Shown here: piece by piece, positions 10,716 through 22,462 of the stretch | Numbering within the stretch: the stretch's first letter is position 1 | Layout of the letters: every line of letters begins with the position of its first letter | DNA from: Acanthaster planci | Lineage: Eukaryota; Echinodermata; Asteroidea; Valvatida; Acanthasteridae | Direction of reading: 5' to 3' | NCBI RefSeq assembly: GCF_001949145.1 | Contig: NW_019091474.1 | Span: 740,413 to 804,412 of the forward strand | DNA length: 64,000 bases | Made by a program: the position numbers and the translations under genes | Notes under the pieces: model-generated | Database searches by the model: none | Told to the model about the DNA's origin: nothing | The model's input: the letters and a program-made list of their open reading frames with translations, nothing else

Positions 10716-13700
10716 AATCTTAGCTCAAGGCCAGGGAGGTTGGGCGGTGTGGGGAATCAGCAGATGGCGCTCCCGAGCCACAACTTGCTAAAACTTTCCC
10801 TCACCCAAAGCTCATCTGCTTAATGTTTATAATCTCAATCGGCGCTACCTTAAAATTTTGCAAACGAGTCTGTTGATTGTTCAGGCTTAAATGTTGTCTT
10901 TTTATGGTTGGAGTTTCTAACAGGCAATTGAATTCTTGGTATAAGCAGGATTTTTTCTAGCCCAAGTTCGACTTAATTCCTTTTTTTCAAGTAAAGCATC
11001 CACTACAGTGACAATCAGAAATGTGGGGGGGGGGGGTTGAGGCTTTTTCTTTCTTTCTTTTTTATAAGGAAATATCGTACTTAAAAGAAACTATAAAGGG
11101 AAGCATTTTTATTTTCCAGTTGCCAGTTGAAAAGCTTGCCACCTGAGACTTGATGATTTATGATGGACCTAATGTGGACTCAACACTGCAGAAATCAGTT
11201 CACCGATTTAAAGTCAGGATTTGTAACGATACGTCCCACTATTTTTTAGTATCAAGAAAATCGACTGGCTGTCCATTTGATTGTCTAGGGCCCATTCAAA
11301 ATGGTGCCTACATCGAGGCTCAAAGTAGTGGTCAGGGGAGGATCTAGCTTTTAGGAAAGGGGGGGGTGATGGACGAACTGAAGGGATGTCCTGCTATGCT
11401 AAGGTGGTCCTTAAGTATCATGCACCGTTCCCTGATAAAAACGATACTTCAAAACTTACCATATTACTTTCTCCTCCAATCTAAGACATCGATGTAATTA
11501 TTTAACTCTAGATGGACCGATGGACAGCGCAATCCTCGTCCAGGATTTCTTTTCAGGAACTCGTTTTCCGTATTTTCACTGGTAGTTCTGTTTAGTCCGC
11601 GGCTTAAGGGGGGGTGTGGTGCTTTTACCATGGTATTATTGCAGAGAATTAAAATTGATGACTGTCAATAAAAGTTTAGAAGCAATCAAGCAGCTCAAGA
11701 AGATAACAAAAGATCCAATTACCAGATATTTCTCCTCCTTTACATTTATTACTTTTCTTTTCAAAATGTTTCATTTAGTTTCAAGGTGCATTGAAACCAC
11801 ACTGAATAAGAGCATTACGCATTTAAGAACACAAGTTTATAAAAAATGTTATAGAGGCTTGTGCAAAGTTTTGAGATGGGAAAAAAGGAAAACGAACTCA
11901 GGCATCTTGTACTTCGTTAAGGCGCCGATAGCATTTAAATATTGCCTGTAATGGATGGACACCAACATAGAAACGAAAGTCCCTTGAGACAAAAAAAATT
12001 TCTTTGACGATATGAACATCTCTTTGCCAAGGGCATGGATACTAAAGATCATCTTCTGAAGAGAATATGTATGTGGGAAAAATGCTGCATTCAGTGTGTC
12101 TATCGATGCTGTTTACTTTGTAAAACATGTCAAGATTTGGCCGCCAATTCCTGAGATTCTATATTTTACGATGATTTCTCTCCCTCAAGTGAGGGCGGTG
12201 TGTTATATATTTTTTTAAAATGAAAAACAAAGGGTTTCTAATCACAAAAACAACCACCATACATGTATGTTAAACCCATAATGGCAAAAGATCGCAGAAA
12301 CTGTTAATCAGCTCATTAAATAGGATCAAGTACTTGAGAGCAACAACATATGAAAACAAAAATGATATCTTATGTGATGTGAAAATAACTGGAACGAGAA
12401 ACTTATTTTCGGACAAATCTTTGAGATTTCATATCATGAAGGAGTATTCCCTCGGTAATGAACAGTCCACAGTAATACAATTAATATACCGTGCTATCCT
12501 CATCCAAGGTCCCGTTTTTTTCACAGCGCAAAAGAGCAAACGTCGGCAACGCCATACACCTCAGTCAACTGCCGTGCAAACTTGAAGACAGGGGTAGATT
12601 GGCCAAAGTCCACTGGGCCACCTGTCCACAGACCTTCCATGGTACTTTGCTGTGTCTCAGTCTAACCACAGACCACGGTCTGTGGTCTAACGCAGGCTTG
12701 ATTAAATGCTTAGGCCAAATAGAAACATAATCATGTTGTGCATCCCCATAAAAATATGCAAGTGGCAGGGCTCAATAAATTGTCAATTTTCAAGATGGCC
12801 GCCACTCGGTTTTACATATTTATAACAACAACTAAAATTGCCTCTGCTCTATGACACAAAAATGAAACAGAAACGTGTTGGACATGAGAACTGAAACTAG
12901 TTTAAGTGGTTTGGGCAGCTTCCTCAGTGTGTTTACGGCAGATTATAAGAATTCAAGTACATAGCAGCTCCCATGGACACATCCAGTTTGCTGACCAAGC
13001 CAAGCACTGGGACGTGGTTAGATTAAAACATATTTGGAGAAATAATGGTCAACTGCCTGGTGTAGACAGCGATCCACACAGTTTAAGTTAGGAGTTCTGG
13101 CTTGCAAGTGTTTTACTTTCCAATGAATCAGTTGGCAATTTTGTTTGTTTTTTAACCCAACATCCTGTGGTAAAAAGTTTTTAAAATAAATCCAGACGGC
13201 CTTCAAAAAGGAAGCAGGTGAGGAGGCTAAACATAATTTTTTTTTTCATTTGGCCTTAGAATTCAAACCAACAAATCAACACGGGGTTAATTTCCCCATA
13301 CATGATACAATGTAAGAGCAAGGCATGGACACTTAACAGGCAGGGTGTAACAGTGGGCTGGAAGACTGCTCCCTGAAATCTTTGGGTCCCCCAAGCAAAA
13401 AATGAGACTGCTCTTGCCCAAGGGACACAGGGTCCCTTGCACGGAAGAAGTTTTTTGGATCTGAATCCCTAAATTCAAATGAACAACAGTTAGCTTCACT
13501 GAAAGTGCTTCAGCTATTGGAGGAGACAAAACATTCCCTCCAATCCCTTTATCAAGTCACTCTAGCACTGCAAATCACTTTGATCAGTACATGATCTCGG
13601 ACTTTCTTCCTTTTTTCCATGTGTTTTTTTGGGGGGGGCAGAGCAAAGGGGTTATGAGGGAGGGAAGAACAGTTTGTCCGTCTACTGTACTGTACTGAAG

Positions 13701-13952
13701 ATTGCTTCTTGATTAGTGTCAATAAAAATGGAAAAAATGATATGCATGGCTGTCCAAACGGACTTCTACATGTAATTGTTGAAATCAGATTTTCACGGTT
13801 TTATCACCCAGAGATTAAACAGCCGTTGACAAACAACGACCACAACATTCTTCCTGTTCGGCGGGAGGGTGTAATTCAAACTGAATACAAAGTCGATGGA
13901 CTGCGAGTTAATGTGCAAAGCAATATGTTTCTCTTTGCGATTTTCTTTTTTT
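10716..13952. other. Intergenic region between the Ig gene and PCBD
   Basis: No convincing exon was found. A stretch around 11149-11350 has a short ORF beginning MIYDGPNVD, loosely like proteins of transposon origin, followed by G-rich repeat-like DNA; I would not annotate it as a gene. The perfect inverted repeat at 12665-12686 is listed separately. The PCBD 3'UTR must lie in the right end, but I saw no clear polyadenylation signal. Confidence 0.5.
12665..12686. repeat. Perfect 10-bp inverted repeat with 2-bp loop
   Basis: ACCACAGACC, two bases, then GGTCTGTGGT. The loop is too tight for a stable RNA hairpin, so it is more likely a palindromic protein site or chance. Confidence 0.6.
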
Positions 13953-14141
13953 TTACGAGGAGGGCAGGACGGAGGCGGCCGCGGTCTCCATGAATGTGGC
14001 CAGCTTGACGTCTTTGTCCGACAGACCGCCGACGTCGTGTGTGCTCAGCGTCACGTCCACCTTGTTGTAAACGTTGAACCATTCCGGGTGGTGGTCCATC
14101 TTCTCTGCTTGCAGAGCAATGCGGCTCATGAAACCAAATGC
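13953..14141 (-). CDS. PCBD2: Pterin-4a-carbinolamine dehydratase, last exon (catalytic)
   Basis: This enzyme dehydrates 4a-hydroxytetrahydrobiopterin during cofactor recycling after aromatic amino acid hydroxylation; in vertebrates the family also acts as a dimerisation cofactor of HNF1 (DCoH). The exon has a TTGACTTCAG acceptor and reads [14 protein letters not shown], then [20 protein letters not shown] and on to [19 protein letters not shown] and TAA. The catalytic (E)KMDHHPEW motif with its paired histidines is intact, and the length matches the C-terminal part of the family exactly. The Ser in FMSR, Met in EKM and DVKLA favour PCBD2 over PCBD1. It joins the preceding exon in phase 0. 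Confidence 0.96.
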   Translation of the reverse strand, partial: AFGFMSRIALQAEKMDHHPEWFNVYNKVDVTLSTHDVGGLSDKDVKLATFMETAAASVLPSS

Positions 14142-15257
14142 CTGAAGTCAACAAAAGTAAACAGAACTCTGTTAACGGCATCACTGACAAAACAAACTGA
14201 TTTTCCCCTCCCTATTTATTGATCGAGGTGACTAGAAACAGAACAGAATAAGAGCTGGATCTGAGTCAAGATTGGTATTACACCGTCAGAGCAGACACCT
14301 GCAACTCAATGAGAAGCAGTTGGAGTTTCAGAGGTGGGTGGAAAACCCCAGAAGAATATTCTGGGTTGAAACCCACACAATTGATTGGGACAGAAAACCT
14401 AATGTACATGTAAGACTGAGCCTTGAATCGATCCCGGGGCACAGAGGTGAAAACCGAGAAAGAGAACCACTATGCCAACCTAGCTCCCTTAAACTTGGTC
14501 ACTTGGTAAAAAAAACCATTTTGAATGTAAATGCCACAATGCACGAAAGAAATATCGTGTTCTCTGAAAAGTCTTAAAAAATTGTGACCCAAAAAAAGTT
14601 AAAGGGGCCAGTGATGTCAGCAACGTCTTCCCGATGACTGTAATTTTTGGTTTTTTCATACCAAAAACATTTCAAAATTGTGAATCAGTGTGAAGTATAA
14701 TTTGAATGAACAGTGGAGAATTTTTGGCTCTTACAAAGTTGTTTTTCCCCTTTAGAACCAAACATGCGCAACAAATTTTACCTGACAGTTTTGACAATGA
14801 AATGAACACTGATTTTTTTTTCAGAATTCATTCACTTGTCTCAATCAAGTTATTGCCTCTACACTGATGCACCTGACAACCAAAAATGGCCCATGTACAT
14901 TTCCATTATGTCATTACGGTTAATCTACTGACCTCCATTTAAAAGAATTTTTAGAAAATACTGTAACTTTCGGTACAAAAACCTGTTTCTGTCTGATGTC
15001 ACACATGTAATCAACCTAGTTATTGGACGACTGACCCAAAGTGAAAAGTTAAAAAGAAAAGAAATGAACAAACTGGGATCAGTAGATTAATACATGTATA
15101 AATGGCATAATGGAAATATACACAGGCCATTTCAGAGGCTAAGGATATCAATTACAGGCTTTTCCAATTTTTCTTTATCACAAATGTAACCGAGAGTGGC
15201 CCTTTTTGTGCCTTTTATTAAACACTTCCAGTCCAAGTGTAACACCTGAATGCTGAC
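14142..15257 (-). other. PCBD last intron with a dispersed repeat
   Basis: 1116 bp. About 14320-14490 contains a copy related to the 4.3 kb repeat (blocks like GAATATTCTGGGTTGAAACC and GGGGCACAGAGGTGAAAACC). The rest shows nothing recognisable. Confidence 0.7.
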
Positions 15258-15395
15258 CTGGTTGAAGTTCTTGAACATGAAGACCTTCTGGATGGCGTCG
15301 CGCCCTTCGACTTCCTTCCAGCCTTGGGCAACGAGAGGGGCGAGCTTGCCCTGTCGATCATCGGTACCCAGCTTCATCTGCTTAGCTTCAGTTGC
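15258..15395 (-). CDS. PCBD2: Pterin-4a-carbinolamine dehydratase, penultimate exon
   Basis: 138 bp, phase 0 at both ends, with acceptor TTGTTCTGTAG and donor CAG|GTCAGC. It encodes ATEAKQMKLGTDDRQGKLAP, then LVAQGWKEVEGRDAIQKVFM and FKNFNQ. These are the family's helix 1 (W-x-x-V/L-x-x-R-D-A-I), the strand carrying F-x-F-K/H-(N/D)-FNQ, and the join to AFGF in the next exon. The exon cannot supply the natural start by itself, since family members extend further N-terminally, so at least one more exon is needed upstream; see 19886-19948. Confidence 0.95.
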
Positions 15396-16427
15396 CTACA
15401 GAACAAAGACAGACAAAGAGGGAATAGGGTTATGGGGAAAAAAACTGCTTCCTGGTTGGGCTTGCATATACGGTTGACTGATCATTCTGTCGGGCTCCCT
15501 GGGCTCCGTGCGCAAGTGTGCCCTCAACAGGTAGAGAGACCGACTGGGCAAAAGCTACAGCCCCATAAATGCTGTGGGATCAGCGTCCACACACTACACG
15601 TCTGGGCAAATTCGAACGCTTACCATTTCATCAACAACTGGTCAACTTTGCGTCGCACTGGGACAGATTTTGTGCACTGCCCACCTAGGAAATATGACCA
15701 AGATCACTTGTGTATATATAACATGTTAACACTGAAATATGTCATACATGTGTGAGGGACACACAGCGAGTGTGACCGAGTTTTCAAGAGAATGTGTACA
15801 AATCCTCTGTGGCTTCTTGTGGAAGTTCCTCCCCTGCAAAAATCCCACCTATGACAATGCAGTACAGTGTACATGTACTTACCCAATAATCAGAAATGAA
15901 CAACAGTTCTGTCGATCTGTTCTGAGTTCCAAAGTAACTAACTGTCCTGAAGGATTTTTTGAGTGATACTTTTGTAAGCAAAGTATAGGATGCACGTACA
16001 TTGAGGAAAATGCAATATTCAGTACTAGTTAAAGGTATATATGTAATGTTCATATATACCAGCACCTTGTACCCATTTAAATGCAGTTTTCCATAGTGCT
16101 CAATTAAGAGTGATGCTGGTACTCGCATGGAGCATGCGAGTCACAGTGTAATCATCCATGTAATAGATTGCTGATGCCAGGTGAACACGTAGGATCTTAG
16201 TCTTGGTTTCAAGACGTTAGTGCTTGATAGCGGACACCGTGCATAGTGCACCCCCAACGACACATAATTAGACTGTGCGCTGCCAGTGAGAGTAAGTAAA
16301 AACTAGTTGTACGAGGGCGCTCTTCAACAGAAATAAAACAACTATCGATCACTGACGTCTTGGGCCAAGAATAGTGGGATCTCTGATACTAACTTCACAA
16401 AAAGTAGTACTACTTTGTAATGTACAT

Positions 16428-16532
16428 GTACATGTATTCTGTACGATGATGTACATGTATTCTTTATGATGATGTACATGTATTCTGTACGATGATGTAC
16501 ATGTATTCTTTATGATGATGTACATGTATTCT
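16428..16532. repeat. Tandem repeat, 23-bp unit in alternating 46-bp pairs
   Basis: Units start at 16428, 16451, 16474, 16497 and 16520 (partial). Odd units carry CTGTACGATGAT and even units CTTTATGATGAT after a shared GTACATGTATT core. The alternation shows that a 46-bp dimer was the unit last amplified. Confidence 0.92.
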
Positions 16533-17569
16533 GAAGTACACGTGCCCACTCAAGTGTCTACACTGTTCTGTTTAACTGCAGGGCAGTAGGCACAGTAGTG
16601 TTTGCAACTGCCGTCATTCAAAAAATATATACTTCTCAAAAAGCCACAGCTTGGACAGAATTGAATGATATGGTCGACTGATTCACTAAGAACGGAACAA
16701 TCTTTTGTCGCCTTTGTGTACCCATCCACTCTATCTATGGTGAAGCACTGGGTCACGTGTACATTTGTAACCATGGGTGTAAATCAAGAGGGGATACACC
16801 TAACTTTTGACAAGGAGAGGGAGGGATGGGCTAATAAATCACCCCCCCCACACACATTTTCATGGTGGGAAAAATCATTTAGGTCAATTTTGAGGAATTT
16901 TTTCAGAATTCCCAACAACTAAACTGCAGTTCATTAGGACTGACAAAAATGAAACCAAAAACCCAAAACTAAAAATACACAGTTTCCATGTAAGGCTGAG
17001 GGTATCAAGTACAGTATGTAAGATGGATTCTGTATCAAGAACAGTGGCCCGGTCCCCTCACCTTTCCAATTTCCATGTCTGGACAATTTGGGGATTGACG
17101 TCATCCTCGCTTTGCCCATTATTCCCCCCCCTCCCCGGCACAAATGTACGCCACAGACTTGTGCCAACACATAATATTGCTGGTGAGACTGACTGAGCAT
17201 TTACATTGTACACAGACTGGAAGTGCAGTGTCAAAGGTCAGCTTGTGAGCTTCCCAAACCCTTGTGTCACCTTTCTATACTGCCAGGCCACAAGGCTTTT
17301 ACCCTTGTCTGGTGACGTAATTAGTGAGTAAAGGTGGATCCAGATTCTGGAACCAAATTTTTTTTGGGGGGGGGGAGCAGAAATTTTTGGGATCCCCCTG
17401 GATCTGGTCTTTTAGGGTTCGGGGGTTTTATCTTGAGATACAAGTCCTGAGCACCTGGCCATTGGCTCACTTTGTCATGAATGACGATGGGGTAATTTAA
17501 TGCATATATGCACATGTACGTAAGAACAAAGGATACTTAATCAGTTTGAGGCTGGCATTTCAAAAGTAA

Positions 17570-17762
17570 TTAACCCCTTCATACTGGGAGCCATCCACAG
17601 CCCGGACTTTGTGTGAGGATTAGTGAATACCACACATACAGTCTATTCCCCATGCAGCTGCTGGTTCAATGGGGCCTGCTGCTGGACAGAGCTTTGCATA
17701 CTGGGCATACCCACAGCCCAGCAGTCACGATCAAAAGAATCCCCCTCCCCCGAAGGGGTTAA
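17570..17762. mobile_element. 185-bp MITE with TTAA target sites (piggyBac-like)
   Basis: TTAA at 17570-17573, then CCCCTTC; the other end is GAAGGGG at 17752-17758, then TTAA at 17759-17762. A TTAA duplication with C-rich terminal inverted repeats is the hallmark of piggyBac-type transposition. There is no coding capacity, so it is non-autonomous. Confidence 0.7.
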
Positions 17763-18215
17763 GCGGAACTGGATACTTACAAAATATATACATTAAGTTG
17801 GTTTCTTAACTATACAGGGAACAAGGTCCGAGATTCGCGTATCATAGTAGAATCTAGGCTATACCAAAAAGTGACCATCTACCGGTACAGGTGACAGGAA
17901 AATAAACAGATTACCAACACAACTAGCGACATTGCAATTGGTCAAGCCTTGATGTTGCCAACAACAATGATATATCTTCAAGCTGTCAATCTTCTGAGGT
18001 GTGGATATCCCCAGAACTATGGGATTTGACGTCCGTTGTGCTCTCACAGACTACGGCTGATGTCGTGAATGGGCAAAATACTTGTGAAATTCATCATTCT
18101 GAAGAGATATTACTAAGTGAATAAACCTCCCCAGCAAATGTAACCTATCAACGTACGAAATCTTCTTGTTTAAACATGGCATAGCCTAGGCCCTAGGCGT
18201 ATGTCTACATGCAGT

Positions 18216-18796
18216 AGAGGTGCACATCACAACTCGGGGACTGTCCCTGTATTCGGAGAAGTTCCTTTATTTGGGGACAAAAGCAGTCCCTTGAAAGGGA
18301 GAATGTCTCCTTAAAGGGGACATTTTTCACAAATGGGCTTACATGTACTGTAGGTCAAAAACATCCACATGCTATTTTTGATTTTTTCTCCTGTAGTTTC
18401 TATTCCTATTTAGTAATTTAAGTTGTTTTTATGAACTTTGTGCCATGTCACACGATTAAATATACATGTATCATAAAGAATTGATTTTCAAAAAAATTGT
18501 TTTGATGCAGTTTTTTCCCCCATCCTTTATGTGCCACAGATGACTCCTGCTCGTTATCCTAGAAGTAAACGGTAGAATTTTTCTTAAACGGCAGCCTTGG
18601 GGTTTTCTTCGGCTGAATCCAATTAAGGCATCTACAGGATCCCCTGGGTAACGGTATAACCCCCATGCTCACTTGAAACAATTTGTCCCCCTATCTGTAG
18701 AGAGGCATTCTCTCTTTCCAAGGACTGATTTTGTCCTTGGATAAAGGGACTCCTCCATAAGACAGTCTCCGAGTTGTGATGTGCACCTCTGCTGAC
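18216..18796. mobile_element. Long terminal-inverted-repeat element, about 0.58 kb
   Basis: The left end AGAGGTGCACATCACAACTC (18216 on) is the reverse complement of the right end just before 18797. Similarity of the two arms continues inward for about 100 bp through GGGACTGTC and AAGGGAGAATG-like blocks, with scattered mismatches. The interior is AT-rich and has no transposase ORF. It is a fold-back or MITE-like non-autonomous DNA element. Confidence 0.8.
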
Positions 18797-19264
18797 ACAG
18801 GATGATGTAGGCCTAGGCGTACATGTACATTAGTTTGAGTAACTTGGACCTTACATATCACCTTCAACATTTGGATATGGTCGAGCGATAGTAGGGTTCA
18901 ATTGCCTTCCATAGGCTTTTGCTTCCATTAATTAATTTCACTCAAAATAGCTCGTACCCCGAATCAAAATCCTCCAAATTCACCTCCCAAATGGTTCTTA
19001 GACTGTGTATTGCACCCGGCTAAGGATCAAGTGAGAATCGGAGATTCCAATAATGATGAAACGGTCTTGTCACACCGACTGATTCCTGACAGCCGCAATG
19101 TCTGGTGTATAGTTTCGATGTACAGGTAATTACAGCTACCAGACATAAGGCACTCAGGAATCAGTCATCAGCGCGTGTGTGCTGACACGGCATGCAAATG
19201 GGCATGATGGTTCGCTAGACCTAGAGGCTGGCATACCATGACGTCTCCAGGACATTAACTAGGC

Positions 19265-19383
19265 CTACCCCCAGAACTGTGGGGTCCGACATCTGCCCCG
19301 CTCCCAGAACTGTGGGGTCCAACGTTTGCCCCGCTCCCACATGGGAGCGGGGCAGATGTCAAACCCCACAGTTCTGGGGTAGA
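19265..19383. repeat. GC-rich fold-back sequence with a duplicated left arm
   Basis: CCAGAACTGTGGGGTCC...TGCCCCGCTCC occurs twice in direct orientation (from about 19271 and 19303) and once inverted (about 19343-19380), with the inner arms meeting at CCCACATGGG. The inverted copy pairs better with the outer direct copy (both read GACATCTGCCCC) than with the inner one (AACGTTTGCCCC). Confidence 0.85.
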
Positions 19384-19885
19384 CATTAACATGATTTACA
19401 TACATGTACATGTACCTCAAATTGCTATTTGAACAAACTGGCAACATCACGCTCAACGACAAGACCATTTTTGATTTGAAGGGGAAAATTTCTTTTCTTC
19501 CCAAATGCGAGTAAACCTTATCATCATTATTGGAATCTCTGATTCTGACTTAGGCCTAGGCCTAATCCAACTGTCCAAAGCCTGATGCGGAAGGTACATA
19601 GACGCCACCATGCCTACTATCGCCCGACCATGTCCAAATGTTAAAAGGGGCGATCTGTAGCCTACATGTAGGCCTAAGTAGCATGCCTAAGGAGTAGGGT
19701 CGTTAGTCATGTTGACATGGTTGTTCTACTTAAACTTTTCATCCAAAAGAAAATTATAAAAGGTAGCGACAAAATAAAAGCTAATGAGTCATACCACACT
19801 CGTGTTCTCTGATTAGTAGTCTTACAAGCACAATGGAGTTACAAACTGGGAATGCCAATTAGTTTTAATGAACAGATTTACCCAC

Positions 19886-19948
19886 CATCGTCAACAAGAA
19901 GCGCCTAACAAGTGAAAGTCGCATGGCAGCTTTAATGTAGTCAGATAC
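19886..19948 (-). CDS. PCBD2: Probable upstream PCBD exon (presequence-like)
   Basis: After a TTTGAGTCAG acceptor the frame reads VSDYIKAAMRLSLVRRFLLT M and can end in phase 0 at a GTGGGT donor, joining the exon at 15395 as LLTM-ATEAKQ. The inner ATG (19924-19922, context GCTGCCATG) could be the start. The result is a basic, Arg-rich, non-acidic leader like a mitochondrial presequence, fitting a PCBD2-type enzyme. The competing donor 4 bp further (GTAAAT) would break the frame. The splice assignment is inferred. Confidence 0.5.
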
Positions 19949-20054
19949 CTGACTCAAATGTATATGAAAATCCGCTCTTAAGGAGTGGGTATCACGCTAG
20001 CTAAGGCTTCGTCAAAATACTATGGCTGCAGCTTTGAGAAACATGTGCACTTAC

Positions 20055-20093
20055 GGAAGCCACTCGATAGCGGCTGCAGACACCTTGCGTCAT
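20055..20093 (-). CDS. PCBD2: Candidate first coding exon of PCBD
   Basis: ATG at 20093 followed by MTQGVCSRYRVAS and a strong GTAAGT donor in phase 0, in frame with the exon at 19948. Together the two exons would give a 34-residue basic leader and a protein of about 142 aa. The ORF is also open upstream of this ATG as far as a possible acceptor at about 20148 (CCTTTTTATTCAG), so this could instead be an internal exon or 5'UTR. Confidence 0.4.
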
Positions 20094-21861
20094 GTCCTCG
20101 TAGCCGCAGCCAGGCAGTAAACTTTGTCTAGCGCCCTCAAGTTCACTGAATAAAAAGGTTGAAGACAAGTAAAATTATTTCATGTACATATAATGGACAC
20201 GATTGACAAAATACGCATTTCAATCAGCAGGAAAATCTACAGTTTATCGGCTTATCGGTTTATCAAGACACACATTAACGCTCATATCCTCATCTTGCAA
20301 GTTTTAAGTGAGACAATGACTTTTAAAGATCTAGAGAGATGATTAACTGTAAAAACAGATGCTGCGATTGTCATTTTGAAAATTGACGTCTTTAGTATGC
20401 AAATTAGAGCATTTTGGATGTTGCTCAGTGTCTTGTCCAGTGCAAGCTGGCGGTCCTGCTGGTAAACTTCAATCCCTCTTTATTACAAACCTTGCTCCAC
20501 AGACATGTTTTGATAGCACGCAAATGAATAAAAATTGAGAGTATGCATGCACAAAACTGTGATTTGGTCTGAGAAGAAAGTTTTGGGCCTATAATACTGA
20601 TCTGTAACCCTGAAGCAGTTAGCTTTATTAACATATTTGAAGAAAATTCCAGAATTTCGCCGCTTTTTTATGCACACTTACAATCGATATTCTTCAAAGG
20701 TTTCCCCCTAAAACTGACAAAACCCCACACTGATATCAGGTGGTTTATTGAAATCGAGGTCGTCCAAAGTGATTGCTTCCGCAATGTTTGAAGTTCAAGT
20801 ATCATGCAAAGCTGATAAGTTCAGGGAAAAAAAGGCAGACAAAATGATGGGTAGAAATTTGTTAGAGCCAGATATTTGTTTATTTTGGGTCGGTTCAGTT
20901 CCGTTGTTCGGTAGGGACCGGTTGGGAAATAGGCCTACACTGTTTGAGTCGATTTGACCCAGTGCATATCACATCACTGTCATGCCACTGGTTCACTGCC
21001 TCTCCGCTTGATATGCATGGCTGTAATGTCATGTCCACACACATTTTTTTATTAGTACTTTGGGGAGAGTGTCATGCAGAAAAATGAAATAAATTACATG
21101 CAGACTCTTCAGCCGAAATAATCAAATTATGTGTAGCGTCTAAAAGCACGCGATAATTGCCACGGTCTTCATTATAACTTGCTCCGCCATTAATAACAGT
21201 CATTCTCGTACGGGGCAGATGTGGTGGTTCCTAATGAAATTCAATTAGACCTCCCGTATTTTCTAAGGGGTAATTGCAACTATTCCCGGTGAAAACTCTG
21301 TGAGAGTGACAGGCCGACAGAATGAAGTCTGAATATCACAACACCGGAATGAGCAGGGTTGACCCTTTTGTAGTCCCTAGCCCCAGCGACAGTCTCCGTA
21401 TAGCTGTCTATTAAAGTGTCTGCAGCTTTAATTAACCGTGGGCACAGCGATTATCTTGTTTTGTGGAGCGTTCTTTTACTACGCCATAAGCTCTGTGTTC
21501 GTCAACCTGTCGTTGACAAAACCATGACTGGTCATGACTACAAAACCAAAAGATCATTCAGATGGTGTCAGTGTGGAACGAGGACATTGCTTATGTGCAA
21601 CAGTTGACCTACTAAGAGAAGTCAAAACGTGATAGGACTGAAGACGGGATTCCGGCAGAAAGCGTATTAATTGGCCGAACCCCTCTCTTATCCTGCGAGG
21701 ACTTTTGCCAGAACAATTGCCACCCAATGCATAGCACCCACACAAATGCATGGGTGGGAGAAAAACTGGTGAAAAAGTCTGTTTATTGTCTAAGCTGATG
21801 TCTGGATCCTCATCACGAAAGACCCTCATCCGATCCTTAAGCACTTCCCAACATACCAACC

Positions 21862-22044
21862 CATATGATGCAAGATATGGGGCGGAGAGCACACCCCCAC
21901 CTTTGTGTTGATCATTGTTTGATCGGAATCTCAGGAATTCTTTACAGACATCGGGGGGGTGCGTTAGGTAACGATAGTCTAGAGTGTGTATAGGGATTGG
22001 ACATGTTGGAGAGGGGTACCCATCGGCCCCATATCGTGCACGGT
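21862..22044 (+). mobile_element. MITE family A, copy 1 (diverged)
   Basis: About 183 bp. It shares with the copies at 22.5, 30.8 and 39.1 kb the blocks TTTGTGTTG(A/G)TCATTG, GGAATTC(T/C)TT(T/A)CAGACATC and GGGATTGGACATGTTGG. The ends (ATGCAAGATATGGGGCGGAG versus CCCCATATCGTGCA) form an imperfect terminal inverted repeat. Confidence 0.85.
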
Positions 22045-22045
22045 A

Positions 22046-22196
22046 TCACAGTAGTGCGCCTCCAAGAGTTTACAACGCGTTGGCCAATCACAATGCGCGA
22101 AATCTGTCGACCTTTCCAAACGCGCATTGGCTCGACAGATTTCGCGCATTATCAATGGCCAGTGCGTTGCAAACTCTTGGAGGCGCACTATTGTGA
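22046..22196. mobile_element. 151-bp near-perfect hairpin element
   Basis: TCACAGTAGTGCGCCTCCAA at the left end returns inverted at the right. The arms stay complementary through AGAGTTTACAACGCGTTGGC and AATGCGCGAAATCTGTCGA, with few mismatches and a short loop around 22107-22130. The whole element is essentially one inverted repeat, as in fold-back MITEs. It sits directly against the right end of MITE A copy 1. Confidence 0.88.
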
Positions 22197-22462
22197 AATG
22201 CCCGTATTGTAGACACGCGTAGTCTGAAGAGAATATCAGTTACAGGACCGCTGAAAACGGAAAAAGCTCTTCGGGGGGAGGAGGGCAAACCATGCATCAG
22301 CATCAAACAGACAAACCATCAACGGTGAAAGGGGGGGGTCAATTCTGAGGTATTTTCAAGTGAGTTTCAAGATATTTTTATCTTGTCTTTTTCGTTTCTT
22401 TTGTCCCTTTAATACTTTCATTTTTCTAGGGACCGGCGTCCCTGTCGCCCACACGATACCCA

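Larger units (their letters stand above)
15396..19885 (-). other. PCBD intron with several repeats
   Basis: 4.5 kb. It holds a 23/46-bp tandem repeat (16428-16532), a TTAA-flanked MITE (17570-17762), a 0.58 kb long-TIR element (about 18216-18796) and a G+C-rich fold-back (19265-19383). No further exon was recognised. Confidence 0.6.

Noticed and set aside
11149-11347. Short ORF starting MIYDGPNVD, loosely like transposon-derived proteins
   Set aside because: Resemblance limited to a few residues; no supporting structure around it.
16428-16532. Possible CRISPR array
   Set aside because: Units are contiguous with no spacers and the DNA is animal; it is a tandem repeat.
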